NCBI RefSeq assembly: GCF_000524195.1 | Contig: NW_020170426.1 | Location: forward strand, 403,539 to 467,538 | Length of the DNA: 64,000 nucleotides | Source: Echinococcus granulosus | Lineage: Eukaryota; Platyhelminthes; Cestoda; Cyclophyllidea; Taeniidae | Reading direction: 5' to 3' | Part shown: positions 13,498-26,908 of the stretch, one piece after another | Position numbering within the stretch: position 1 is the first letter of the stretch | How the letters are laid out: each line of letters opens with the position of its first letter | The notes under the pieces: model-generated | What the model saw: the letters and a program-made list of their open reading frames with translations, nothing else | Databases searched by the model: none | Told to the model about the DNA's origin: nothing | Position numbers and translations under genes: made by a program

Positions 13498-13503
13498 AAT
13501 AAA
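13498..13503 (+). other. Probable polyadenylation signal of the BAR-protein gene
   Basis: AATAAA lies 55 nt downstream of the stop codon in AT-rich sequence, a plausible position for a short 3' UTR. Confidence 0.45.
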
Positions 13504-16408
13504 TTGAATGTTAAATATTGTTCACTTAGTTTATCACATCCTCTTTTGCAGATCGCCTGCAAACACGACACGATTCCGTGAATTGCCATTCTGCTATAAA
13601 TAATGCTATCTAACCAAGCTCTCTACAATTTGTCAGTGCCTTATTATAACACATTCATATACTACAAAGGATTCTCACTACTTGGCAAGTTACGCGTATA
13701 CAACCTTCTGTAGGGCGTTCCAGCATCGATCTCGGCAAACACATGTCTAAACTGACCAATTAAGGTTTATTTTAAAATTATTTTCTAAGGTAACGGGTTC
13801 ACTACCATTGCATTTATTAAACATTGACCTCCTATCATAAATACTTTATGAAGTAACTAAAAAGCGTGTATAGTTTATTATAATGAAAACCAAATAACTG
13901 TAAAGAATGGTGCTCTACTCGCTGAAGTAGCTAACATTACAGTCTATAACCATTTGTCGACGCAACATAAGCTTAATTAATACCTTACTTTTCATATTTA
14001 CTGTTCCTAGAAGCTAAGTGGAAGCCTGGCCCAGGCTACTCCCTTTTCTGCCTTACTGTTTGCTCACTTAATTTCGTACATGATCATGTGGTTGTCTAAT
14101 GCCAAGTAAGGGTGGAAAATCAGTTGCTCACGTTTGAGTCGTACTGAGTGAATGTCGGCTGAAACTATTGCTTGATCTTCAACAAGCGAGCCATTGCATT
14201 TGCAGCCTAACGCACAGGCACAACACAGTCATGTGAGAGCGAGGTGGTGCTTAACGGGCGTTACAAGTCGGTCAGCCATCTAATAACTTAGAATGCATTG
14301 AGCATTTTTATGGGCGAAAGAAGTAAAGAATGATAGCCTTTAAAATTCATTGTCATCCATCTGTTGTTAATATATGTCACACGACATCTATCCGGCCAGT
14401 GGCGTCTGCAGTTATCTACTCCTAGTTGAGGCAGGTTTTAACTGATAATTGCTCGTCTTAAACTTGGTAGGGATTGAAATAGAGTACTGTATAGGTACAA
14501 TGATAAATCTAGGCTTTACTATGAATCCATATAGGTTAATGCATATAATTTCCAAGTCCCTCTAACTTACAGTTAGGCAACGCTCTGAGTTATATCGACA
14601 ATGGCACTAATTTAAGGGTCATTTGATGCAATACTTCAAGGCTGATTGCTCAATTATATTTATTACGCATAGCAAATACACCTTTGCGCAAGGCGGAGCA
14701 CATTCGCGATGAATTCCTCATAATTAAGATTGTCCACACATAGACCACGTCAGTCAGTGAAAGTAGTAGCCTAAAACGACTTAAAGTCATAGGCACTAAG
14801 TCCCAATTTCCGGCCAAATTTTATTCTTAAGACGGCCAGCAAATAAATCCCCAGTCCCTGTTGATGGCGATAACCTATCGTTGCTACAAGTTTGCACAAA
14901 TTGCAACATGTATTGTATTAAAATGGAAAAGCTGCACCTAGCTACATCACCATACTCCCGAAAATATTGATTTTGTAAGAGATATGTGACAAGGTGATTG
15001 GTCAGTGACAGCTGAGCCTCTAAATGCTGATCGGCAGTCTGCAGGCCTCATGTAGGTACGAGGACCATTGGAAGTGCAAAATTCGAAATAAGTTTAGCGG
15101 TGTTCTGGAGTGTGGCTTTGGTCTCAGGGTAGTCATCAGCCATTGTTGAAATATCATTGTCACGCATTCAGTGCGCACATTCTTAGACGCTTGTTTCCGC
15201 ACAGGAACACCGACACTGATGCACACTCTATGTGCTCACCCAGAGAAAGGCCCAAGACGGAAAGTAACAGCTGGGATGGGGAATATTTGTTAGATTAATC
15301 AGACAGTTTCTATACTGGCTTACTCGTAGAACAAGGTTTAATCGGACAGGAGAATTAAGTGACAACAGTGTGTTAACCCCTAATTGGACTTTGTTATTCA
15401 GATCGGTCAAGCCAGCCCACTGGACAGATGACACATATAAATGCAACGGCGTCCCTACTTACCAAGCTGAGCAACAAACCTCACCCCGACATCCCATTGT
15501 AGCAAATACGTACCCAACCATGAATGTAATCTCTACCTTTCACGAAGTTTAAGAATGCCCCAGAAGTTCAGCACTCTATCTCCCAAACAAGGCTAAAAAT
15601 TACCAAAGAGCGCATATAGGTGTCCCCCTACTAAAATAACCGTACAGATGCCTTACAACTACAGGGTGTCTGAAAACAAGTCCGATTGCAACCCTTAGCC
15701 AATCCTTCACCTCAGAGCACAATTTGGCTACCCGCCAGGTCGAAGTGACCACACGATCACGCGCCAGATTGACACACTTCTTTAAGCGCCATGGTGACAT
15801 CTGCTAAATGATAATTTGTTCGCAGTATTATTTTTCTGTAAAACAAAATTAAACAATCGACTTTGAAACGAAACCAATAAACCGGCCTCCGTGTTATTAT
15901 ATATATTTTATGAGTAGAAGAATTTATAGGGAAGGAAAAAGTAGGATTCGCAATCAGGGATATTTTAGAGGTAAAGAGACAGTAATAATATCACGGCGAA
16001 GAGTACTGACCTCCGCATAGAGATGGTGCATTCTCAGGCCACATTCCTAAGCCATTGTGATTTTATTGTACAGTGTCTACAGGGAAACGCACATACAAAC
16101 AGTTACACGCAAGCAGTACTAGCGACGGAGGTGGTGACAGCAGTGACTTTACAGGGGATAGGGAGGAAAATCAATAATTTGCATGATATCTTTGTCGAAG
16201 GGAAGGGATAGGAGAGGGCCAAAGGCGAATTGTACAGCAAAATACACGGCTGCTCCAGTCGACTACTAAATGGGGTGTATATACATAAAACAGCCTACAA
16301 GGAGCGATATATATGGAGAATCCATAGGGCCCACAATCTAGTCCTTCGGTGTGAGGGTGTTCAGGAAAGCGCTGCCAATGAAGAAGGATTGTTCGGAGGG
16401 ATCGTTTA
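13504..16408. other. Intergenic region between convergent genes
   Basis: About 2.9 kb of AT-rich DNA between the ends of the BAR gene and Nipped-B. Short ORFs here have no splice context or recognisable similarity. Around 14084-14115 there is a diverged match (CATGTGGTTGTCTA core) to 1143-1183, perhaps a relic repeat. I see no gene. Confidence 0.55.
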
Positions 16409-19400
16409 CTAACCCGATTCCTCCTCTGAAGACAGCGTCTCAGCCTCGGATTCCGATTCGCTGTTGGAGATGTAGGCAGACTAAAGAGAATTAGTGCACG
16501 GTTATAAACCAAAAATAAAGCAAAGGAGTTCAAGATGTGCAGCAGAAACTAACCCGAACTCGGGGTTGTCTAACACTTTTCCGCTTCAATACAGGCGTTG
16601 ACACCGTACCACCACCGCCTCCAGAGGGACGAGAAGCTCGCAAATTTCGGCCGAGGCCACTACCAACCCCACCACTGCCTCCTGCTGCTCCTACGACCGC
16701 ACGCCGCCTTTGTGGCGCAGACTGAGCCAAAAGAAGACGTGATGCACCACCGACCTAAAGAATCGTAGGCTATGATGAGTTCAAGTGACAAATTGCAGTG
16801 CGAAGAGTTATAAACCCTCAACTAGAAAATAATATATGCAAGCATCGCCTAACATGACCTTAAACTTGAAACGATCTCAAAACTAATTGTAATTTTTTAG
16901 CAGTGTTAGCAACATCTAACAAAGCAAAGCCAGAAAATTTACAATACACATGACAATGTGCAAGATTAAGCACATTTCAGTGCTTCCACATCTGTATCAT
17001 CAGCCAAATATTGTTCCTACATCAGAATCTGCTGAATCGTCCTCTTCATCCGACGACCGATTGTGCGATTGTGGTACCAGAGATCGATCAGGCCCCAACC
17101 GAAGTGGGATATCTGGAAAGCAACATTGCCTAGCATTAAAATGAACTTGAGTGGCGAAGGACTGAACGGTGGTATTACTTAAACTCTCACCATCCATTGT
17201 CATGACAGCTTGCCTATCGTCGCCTCCAAGACCATCGGCGTTAGCAGCGGAATTTGCGGTAGCATCAAAGCCGTCTTCATCGGGCGGATCGATAGAAAGA
17301 ATAAGTTTGCGGAACTCAAAGAACTCCAAAACCAAGTCTCGTGCGGTATGATGTGTGATGCCCGAATGCATAGCTATGATTAAGAAATGAAAGAGTACAT
17401 AAGCAACTAAACAGCCGATTCAACCATGTAATTCCTGAAATCAACTTACCCGATTTGTCGGGAGCAAAAAGGGTTCCACATGCATCAGATCTTAGTTCTT
17501 CAGTAGCCGATCGTAGACAAAGCGCAGGGAAGAAACGAACACCACTCTTACGTGTCAACTGCTTTTCCCACAGCTTACCCGAATCGGAAGGTGAAAACTT
17601 TTGAATTTTGCTGCAAAGAAGTTGAGAACTGAAATAATCACCATACCTGTCGGTGATTCCATAGACTTCCTTGAGGTATTGCTTCAGATTAAGAAGCAAA
17701 AGACACGCGCGACTGGCCCTGATAGACTCACGAATCGACGCCAGTCTAGTGGAGTCTGCCGAAAGGATTCGAGATACCAAAGCATCCTCATTCTCCTCTT
17801 CCGCCTCTAGTCGCGTCAACGTTGCATTTATACTAGTCCCTTGATCTACCACAACTTGTTGAACTGAAAAAAAGCCGATGAGATGGGAATATTAATCACG
17901 AAAAGATCTTGAGAAGAAAAAGGACTAGCAACAAACACACCAGTCTGTGAGTCTGATACTACATTGGGAACGACGCCCGCGCAATCCTTGGAAAAGGGCA
18001 ACCGATTACCTTCCAAACCCGATACTGCCCAGGAATTAGTGTTGTTTAAGCCGTTGTTAATGGATGCCTGAGATGCAAGAAGCTCCTTTAACTCCGGGAA
18101 GAGAGCTTCACGAACTGCCTGAAGTCTTGTGGAGCCGTTTACACTAACAAGAAGATCGATATGATGAATAACAAAGAGAGGTTCAGCCTGGCATTGATAG
18201 GGGAAGAAGGCGAGGTTATCGGCCACGTAGACGAGCCTTCCCAGAGAGATATTCTGTAATCAAAATGACAAAAGTGATTTTTACTAAAATGTAACCCATA
18301 CGTACCGTGCTATTGACTTTTTGGCCTTGATTTGAGAATACGCACAGTTAAAAGTGACAATTGAATTCCACAACTTAAATACTCATAGCTGCTGGAACAC
18401 AAACATGAAATAACCCTAAATTAATCAAACATTCCTAATTCACGCTTTTACAGGAGGAAAATAATATTTCTATACAGTAAGATTTCACGATATAATCTAC
18501 TGATTCAGTACAAGTTGAACTCCAACCAAAAAGTGCCCCGCTTATACTGCTTAGACGTAGTATAAGTTGATATAGATCTAGCCGTTTCTGACTGCAAACA
18601 ACTCATTATTCACAGAAACCAATTCAACCAACTTCAGCATCACAAAACAAGATTAAGCCAACTAAACCTCCTGATTGCTCGATAACAAGGATTTTTGAAA
18701 ACCTTTACATCGAAGATTTGCCCTATAATACATTCTCTAGACATTAATGTCTACCATATCTGAGCTTGCCAATTAGAGAACTTAGAGGTGGTCCATCGTA
18801 GTAGGTATTCGAGCACTAAAAATGTCCAGATGTTTCACGATAGTCACTAAGTAGCAGGACTGCACAAACTGAACACCAGACTAAAGAAGATTTTCCTCGG
18901 ACAACCTCGTATCTCACCTGCAGCTCATCAAAGAGATTAATCAGGCCATTGAGAAATGCTCGCCTAGAGGTCCGATTAACCCGTAGCATCGAGTAAAGTT
19001 GTGAGTTGAGGGCACTTGGGACATCAGAATCCACGTCCCTAGCGCCACGAATAGGACATGCGAAGGGATAGACTGAGGCCAGAACAGAATCACTGATGTT
19101 ACCCTCATTGGCTGATACCCCGTTGTCGGTGGTGCTGCATCCACTACTTCGACGTGACGGCTTTACAGAAGTTGACTGTGATGTAGCTGTGATGTTGGTC
19201 TCAGAGGTGTCATAAACACCACAGCCCTTGCGTTCTACATGTGAAATCTTTGAGGCCGAATGCAGTACCCGTTGAAGACGGTATGAAAAGCAAACACCCT
19301 CTATCGCACGCATCTAAAATGGTGAAGAGCATTCAGGAAGGTAATCCACTCCCCCACCCCGATAATATGTTTTCCACCATTTGGAAAAAGCATTCAACAA

Positions 19401-22400
19401 AACAGGCTTACAGGAGCACCATTATTACACTCTAGGAATAAATGCTTCATAAAAATACTGCAAATTCAAACAAAGCTTAATTAGGACAGTTTGTCCAGAA
19501 ATGCAACGTTGCGATCATGACCACAATTCCCAAAATCCGGAATGTCGGCGCGCTCAAGTCAACTGACAGTCTACCGATTCAACAATACGGTAGCAGTGAC
19601 AATTAGAAAAAAGTACATAAGAAAAACGGAAAAGGATTCCTAAGAAACTGCGAAAATCATTCTTGGTATGCTTAACGATCAAAAAAGAAAACCTGCATCA
19701 AAAGAAATAACAACGTACGTAAATGAAGCCAGGAAATTTGTTTTCAATCTCTTGTAACTGAGCCTCCGCTTTGATGCGCGTCGAGGCATCCGAATCTGTC
19801 TGCATGGCGATAAGATAAGGCACCGTTTGGACGGGATGTATGAGACCCTGTCGAAGGATTGTCGTCACAACCGAAAGAGCGGTCAAACGGACAGGGGTAG
19901 AGGGTGAAAAGAAGGTCTCCATAATTTCCTTCAAGTAAGATTGCGCCACGTAGCTACCCGTGCCTGAGGCGACATCTCCCATCACCTTCAAAGACTCCTC
20001 TTTGTGCGTAGCTTTCCCTTTAACGATGAGATAAAAGACGTGTTAAAATGCCACGATGGGTACGAAATTCCATTAAGCGTTTATGAACGCACATCTAGCA
20101 TCCTGTTCTAACATCCTCCTTTCCTCCTCCATGAAAAAGCTGAGAAGATTTTCCAAAACAAGGCTTTTTAACTCTAGATCAGCCGACTTGTCGACATCAT
20201 GGTCAGCTGGAGCTTGAAGAAGTTCATGGTAGAACTTGCAGAGAGGTGTCCCACAGAGCAGTTCCTTGTGCCGCGTGCAAAGAAACCCCAATCCAGAGAG
20301 AGCGTTTTTACGCACCTCCAAGTCGGATACCATGCGTTCCGAGAAAAACATGAGGATTTCAAAAACTTGGTTAAGCGTTTTCGGTTCTGCATCTGTGGAG
20401 AAGACATTGATATCGAAATGCTTGCACAGCAAACCCACAGTAAACAATGAGCGTAAAATAGAGGGTCTAAGTTCCCGCGGTAGCTTCGGCATTGATGCCT
20501 TGTCTGAGGAGGTCAGGCATTCCCTTCGAATCTTGACTAATGCATTGAAGAAACCCCGGAAGCATTCCATTGCCAAAGAGTAATTTTTCGACACCCGATT
20601 AACCACTGCACCGAGGCAAGCAACACACGACTCGAGGACCATCTTGCCCTGTCGGAGGGTAAGTCGAACGAGATCTTCTTCCAGCTGCGCCAAAAATGCT
20701 TCCGAGGGGTGTTCAATCAGGGGAATGGTAACCTCAAGTATTCTCGCCACGTAGTGAAGAATCAAAGAGTCTAGATGCGAGGATGGTTGTGCGGGTGCCC
20801 CAGGGGCTGGAACATGAGCCGACAGGTAGGGCTGCAGCAACATTGCGTGTTTCACAGTGAGATAGGGTCTAATTTTCGTAAAGAGGTGCAAAGTGGCGAG
20901 ACAAGCCACAAGACGCTTGGTCTGGCCTGGAATTTCATCTAATCGCATAATATTCTGGACAAGACACTCCACTATCTGGACACAGGCTTTCTCCGCTGGA
21001 CGAACCTTCTCACCTTCTTCTTTCGTCAAAAGCTAAAAAAATAAGTAATAAATAATACATCTAGATTGTAGCAGAAAAGTGGTACATGAGAACAGTTCTA
21101 AGAACTTACACCCTCAAGAAACTGCTCCAACCATTCGATCCCGGTATCCTTAGAAGCAGAAACGACTACGTCAGTAATATTCATAACCTTGTGCAACAGT
21201 TTTACGGATTCCTTCTCTCTAACCGGAGTGAACCACAGAGCCTGGAAGACTTCGCTAACTAGTTTCTACGGAAAAGGGGTAGCATTAGTTAGGTCGCTTT
21301 GTGAGCCAAAAAATACTACGTACTGAGAGGCTATAAGTACAATACCTTCACACTCTCTTCGTCATTAACACGGCGAATGATCCTAACGCAAATTTCAGCG
21401 ATGCGTGGAAAATCTGGCTGTTCTACGCAGATATCACGAAGGATGCGAATGACCCTTTTCCGTACGGATACACCCTTGTCACGAATCCGTTCCGATAACA
21501 TGGGATAGTATTGTGCGGTGAGTTCCGGGCGACAGATAAGAAAACGACCGAGAAGATCGACAGCGGCTTCTCGGACCGATGTAGAAATGTCCATAAGACG
21601 AGAACGTACGGCCATCTCAATATCTGAACGTGCCAGCACGCCAGGATCCGCTTCCACAACGGCCGAAAGACATCGTAGCGCTTTCGTTCGAACGGGAACT
21701 GATGATTCGCTTAGAAGCTAAACATAATTTCCAGTCATGTCATTCCATGTAATTAATTCCCCAAAAGTATTCGCTATATTAGGCGTATACTTACCTTGCA
21801 AATCTGTGAAAGATAAATATCAAAGCTTTGAGAGAACGGCCGAAGACTAGCGAGATAGCGACAGATGAGATAGGCATCCTCGTAATCAATAGAGCCCTTG
21901 AACACGACACGCAGGGCTTGTGACTGTTTAGATACGATAGAAGCAGAGGTTGACGTCGGGGGCATCATTCCAGCTACCTTGGGACGGCAACGAGCTCGCC
22001 AAACCGAAGGAGGATCACGTAAACGATCCATCAGATAGGCACGACGCAATTCTGCCAACTCAACATCAGAGAGAGCAGCAGCTTCCTTCTCATCCTCGAT
22101 GTCGTCAATTTTACTACGCTTCCCACGACGAACTCCCAGCTTCTGATGCGTTGACTCCTGCGAAGGGTTCTCAGCAGCAGCTTTATGTGCGCGTTCAACT
22201 TCTGTGGTGCAATCTTCAAGCCACTGACCCATGTAGAATTTGCAGGCATACTAAGGGAAAAAACGAAAAGGCACATGCGGCGTCACCACAACGAAACTGC
22301 GGGCTAAACCTTCCATAGATACTTACAACTACAACAGGATCAGATTCGTCTTCTAGAAGGTAGTCTAGAACGGCGTCTCGAAGAACAAGTATTTTATCCA

Positions 22401-25400
22401 TCTTAGACAAATTCACTTCCAAACACTTCTTCATTTTTGATCTCTTTTCCTCTTTCATATCCTTTACGTCTTCAGATCCCTCTCCCGCTTTTCGAACGTC
22501 CGTAGTCAAAAATGAATTGGTTGAAGAGGAACAAACCTCATTAACGCTTTTTTTGTCGGCATCACCACCGCCCCCCTCTTCATCATCCTCTTCTTCGCTT
22601 TCCGACTGACTACCTTCAGTTAGTTCACGCAGAATAACATTTATGTCATGCTCCTTCAGCTGACTCGTCACTGCGTCCCGACGCAGAGTCGAAGCCACTG
22701 TACCAAGGTAGTCAACGCTGGTCACCCGGATCGACTGGTCAAGTGATTTATTGTTGAACTGCTGAACCAGCAGGCTTCCAAGAAGGCTCAGCATAACTTC
22801 CGCCGCCGGCCACTCTGGCTTATTCACAGTGAGGAGGAGATCGTTAACAAAGTTCTCAAATATAATCCGATAATCGTCTTCGCCTTTAGTCGTTGATCTG
22901 TTATTAGAAAGGGAAGTGTAAGTGCTCTAAAGATTACTGCATCTGTTATTCACAAATACCTGAGAGCTCTTAAGAAATCAACTTTTCAAGCCAGAACAAC
23001 GCCCTTGGAATAGCGAAGAAAGGCTAGCCCTTCAGATCTGACAGTTATAAGGTGAGATAAATAGGATGCTAATCTAGAGGAGTATACATAACTAGTAAAT
23101 CCAGAACTTCCCGTCGAATCACGCATTCGAGTAAAATGTTGCATTCGGGTCCCAATTTTCATGCATCCATAACACTACTGGAGCCATGAACAGAACTCTT
23201 TGGAAAAAGTCGCTTTTAAGACATCGAAACCAGATTTCAGACATAATTAGACTATAACAGCCAAAAGATGGGAAATGAGAAGTGACTTTGAGACTTACTT
23301 CCTGAGAAATGCGGAAAGGAAATTATGCGCTGTGATAATAGCTTTTTTGTAGGAACTCGTGACCAGCACCTCATCATCTGGCCTGTGCACAACAGGTGCA
23401 TTCTGTCCAGTTGCATTTCCACCGCTATCCAACTTGTCTTCAGCACTCGCACCGTCTGACACCCGCTGCTGGCTAGAAGCACTTGAGGTGGGCAGCTCAA
23501 TCACTGACTGAACCAAGAGAAGCGCCAGGGCCGTGAACATCTGAATACTCTCCTCGGAGTTCAGCCTAAAATGTTCAATTAATTTTTCTTTGAAAGTGCG
23601 TAACGTCCCTCAAGCCTCGAATGATAAGCACATACCTGTATGTTCGGAGATTGCGCTTACTCGAGGGAAGACGCGCAATGCCGGTGATAATTTCCTCAAT
23701 AATAAGTTTCCGACAGAAAGGATACTGAGCGAAGACCCCGGTAACCAATTTAAGGCCCGCCAATTGCAATTCGCTGACGTTTTCCACAAAAAAAATTGAC
23801 ACACCGACGGAATAGAGTGAGAGCACAAGACTATCAGTGAGGCGTTGAATACTAACCAGCTCGGCCAATCCTGTGACGATCTCTAAAAGACGGTAGTAAA
23901 GATGGACAACCGTAGGTGACTTATGAGTGTCGCGCTCACGAGCACGCCGAGACTTTATGCTACTCTGATTGTCCTTCGCTGAGTTTTCAATTCTGTAGGC
24001 TGGGTCATACTCCGGGTAGATACAATTGGAGAGCTGGAAACGGGTCACCTGAACCGCCTGTTCTATTACATCTTCCAAATAGATTTCGCGAGGCATGTCC
24101 TTAGAAGTCATCAAATTCAACGCAATTAGACTGGCACCAACAGAACGGGATATTTTCTCCATGCCCTCCTGATCCCCAACGACGCGGATGACGCTCGCTC
24201 CGTCACGAATGTTGAGTAAAAGGAGAGTAAGTAATTTGAGAAGACGATCAGTGGGAACTTGATTGGCCGCATGCGTGCTCTTCAGCTTCGCAGCGTCACG
24301 ACACAGCTCCGCAATATTGGAAGGAGAAATTATAGCTTCCGCTAAGACGCCATCGTCACCGGCGCTGTCTCCGCTGGCTAGAAGATCCACCTCCTCTACA
24401 GCCTCGAGCACATGGTCGATATGGGAGAGGAATTTTTTTAAACTACTTGCTGATGCGGCGTCAGAAGAGCCCACGACCTCCGAATAAGAGTTTAGAAGCT
24501 TGTGATGAACGCGCTCCCGTACTGGCCGAGAGTGCTCCGCAGCGACCTTCTGCAAGTGCGGAAACCTCTGTTCGGCTGGCTCTTTAATGCGAACTAACGA
24601 ATAAATGCGGAGCAAAAGTTAAATATGAGGAAACTAAAGGTAATACAGTAAGGAAAACCGTAAAACCTTACCCTCAAACGGTGCATCATCGTCGTCAGGT
24701 CTTCGACGCCTTCGAACACTACCGCCGTCCTTATAACATTCTTCATCGGGTACATCCTCAGTGTCACCATCCATCCCAACGTAAGAGCAACGACTAGCAC
24801 CCGCACCACTGACACCTCCAAGACCCATTCGAGACGAACGCAACGAGACTGCAATAGGATCTTCAGCATCCAATGTAGAATCCTCGATGCTACCAACCTC
24901 CGCCGTTGCAACCATATCTTCAGCACTACTTCGACGCGGAAGAGGTCTACGGGGACAAGAAAATGAGTTATTTCCCAGCAAGAACAAAGCATAGCAAAGT
25001 GTGTGCATACTTGGGGTAGTCTTTGTCATTTTCCAAAACATAATCGGCAGCGAGAGCCGTGGGCTGCCTGGTCATGCGTCGACGTTTGTTACGCAAGTAG
25101 TTAGCCTGCCGATCAACCGCGGCATCCCAGGCCGAAGATTCATCCGAATTCCTATCGGAATTTCTTTGACCTGGGTATTTGACCGTCCAAGTGCGCAAAC
25201 CCTCCACCTCATTACATCTTCGTCCTAATCAATTGGAAGAGTGACGGGAACGTTATAAGTGAAATAATCACAAGAAGCTCGATTTGAAAAGCTTACTTTT
25301 GGATACAGGAGCTCTCCGTCTAGCTGCGGGCTTAGCAGGAGCAACTTTGGCAACTGGTGCGGGCATGGAGGTCGATGATTGTGGCTTACTGGAATTGAGA

Positions 25401-26908
25401 TAGCTCGCTAAACCCAGGGGGATAGCTTGAGAAAAGCTAGGTTCAGGAGGCTTAGTGTGCGTCGAAATGTCCAACGACGCATTTTGTAGGTCGGATATGT
25501 GCTCCAGGAAATTTCCAGGTAACTTCGTATCGTACTCGAGGTGTGAAGCGATCATGAAGGAACCCCGATAAACACTACTATCACCGCTACCTTGCACCGC
25601 AGGAGGGTGGGCAATAGGGGGAGAAAGATTTGTGACAGAAAGCAAATCAGCGGCTAGGAAGTCGGTGTAATTCAGTGCGGAGGAGTTGGGAGGGTGATTT
25701 GGGGAATTGGAATGGGCCATTACAGATTGAGGCAAGCCCTTTAAGAAGTTTTCGTGGAACACAGCGAAATCGGGTTTAACTTGATCAAAGACGCCTTGTA
25801 AATCGAACGGTGGATTGGCGTCCGGACTCCCGATCCGACCAACCGCAGGATGAGGGGAATGCGGGGCTGAGACCGAAGATTTGAGACTAAATGGCTCCCT
25901 TGTCGCACTTGGAGAGGACACAAGGACCGGTTTAGCGGTCATAGGAACTCCATTGGCTGACGGAAGAAGCGGCTCAACGCGACTCACACTATCCACTAGG
26001 GAGAACCCCTTGTCTCGGCTATGATGCCGCTTCCTTCCACGGTCCTTAGACTTTTTATGCTTTTTCTCCTTTCGGTCTCTAGATAAAGAATCCAATGGCG
26101 CATTGGCCTCGCTGGTTGTGGGACGTTTGAGCGAGAACTTAAGCAGGATCTTCTTCTCATCAGGTTTGACATCAACGCTGACGCCGTAGGGAGTTAGTGC
26201 AGTAGAATCATCCGCGTCGTTCGAATGATCATCGCTTACAGAACCACCAGGTGTAGCAGCATTGGACTCTCCCCCACTGGAGGCCTCCTGATTTACATAT
26301 TCCAACCTTCGTTTTTTTCGCCTTTTTTTCTTATGCTTCCGCTTTCCTGGGGATGCAGACTCCTCGTCAAATGCTAAAATAAGCCAGGATTCAGCAATCA
26401 ACCGTAACACACGTAACTATAAATTGATACCATGAATGCTCACCGTGATTACGAATGTCAGAATCATTTAAGTTCTGCTGAATATCGCGACTGAAATTGA
26501 AAGAATTTGACTTAATACGCATGCAGGAGTTTGACTTCGAACGAAATATAGAAGCATCTCTTTGAAGCACAGATACGAGGACTGGAGGAAGAGTGGGGTT
26601 CTCGACGGGTTCAGTCGCATTGTCATCATCGAGATCACTATATAAGAAAAGTCAACAGGAAATGCAACGACGTACATATTGTCCGTCGAAACCTTGGACA
26701 GGGCTTCAGTGATGCTACCAATCAGATTTTCATCTTTAGAACAAAGGCATCGCATGACATCGTTTGAAATTTCTGGATCAGCAAGAAGGCTGTCACTACT
26801 AGATCCGTGTGGAAAGGCAGATGGTAGAGGGAGTTCTGGCAATATGTCCGTCAAGCTAAAGACTGCTCCAAATGACTGAATTGGAATTCGACTTATATCA
26901 CCATTCAT
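16409..26908 (-). CDS. NIPBL: Nipped-B / NIPBL (SCC2) cohesin-loading factor
   Basis: Twenty exons: 26676-26908, 26444-26637, 25297-26373, 25011-25224, 24672-24946, 23636-24593, 23299-23565, 22327-22897, 21795-22250, 21346-21717, 21110-21265, 20093-21032, 19719-20017, 18918-19313, 17941-18253, 17647-17863, 17450-17610, 17021-17373, 16554-16754, 16409-16480. They sum to 7725 nt (2574 residues) with every phase matching. The N-terminus MNGDISRIPIQ..LTDILPELPLPS is the conserved segment known to bind MAU2. A disordered region to about residue 660 holds a basic KHKKKRRKKRR signal. Then come HEAT repeats with family hallmarks: FFVENVSELQL, VNKPEWPAAE, YLASLRPFSQSFDIYLSQI, GVSVRKRVIRILRDICVEQP, NQGLIHPVQ-like RQGLIHPVQ, and SKIQKFSPS. 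The protein loads cohesin onto chromatin and supports loop extrusion. The tail differs from vertebrates: a Gly/Arg-rich block (16554-16754) and a Ser/Glu-rich end. No frameshift seen. Confidence 0.97.
17611..17646 (-). other. 36-bp stop-free intron in Nipped-B
   Basis: The sequence runs GTATGG to TTGCAG, 36 bp, a multiple of three with no in-frame stop. Removing it gives GITDSKIQKF, matching the vertebrate FSDSKIQKY; retaining it would insert 12 residues without a frameshift. Confidence 0.85.

Noticed and set aside
1143..14115. Short similarity between 1143-1183 and 14084-14115
   Set aside because: Only about 30 bp with mismatches; too short to define a repeat family from this window.
24634..25041. 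Separate small gene suggested by a 135-codon minus-strand ORF
   Set aside because: It is Nipped-B exon 24672-24946 read through the flanking introns.
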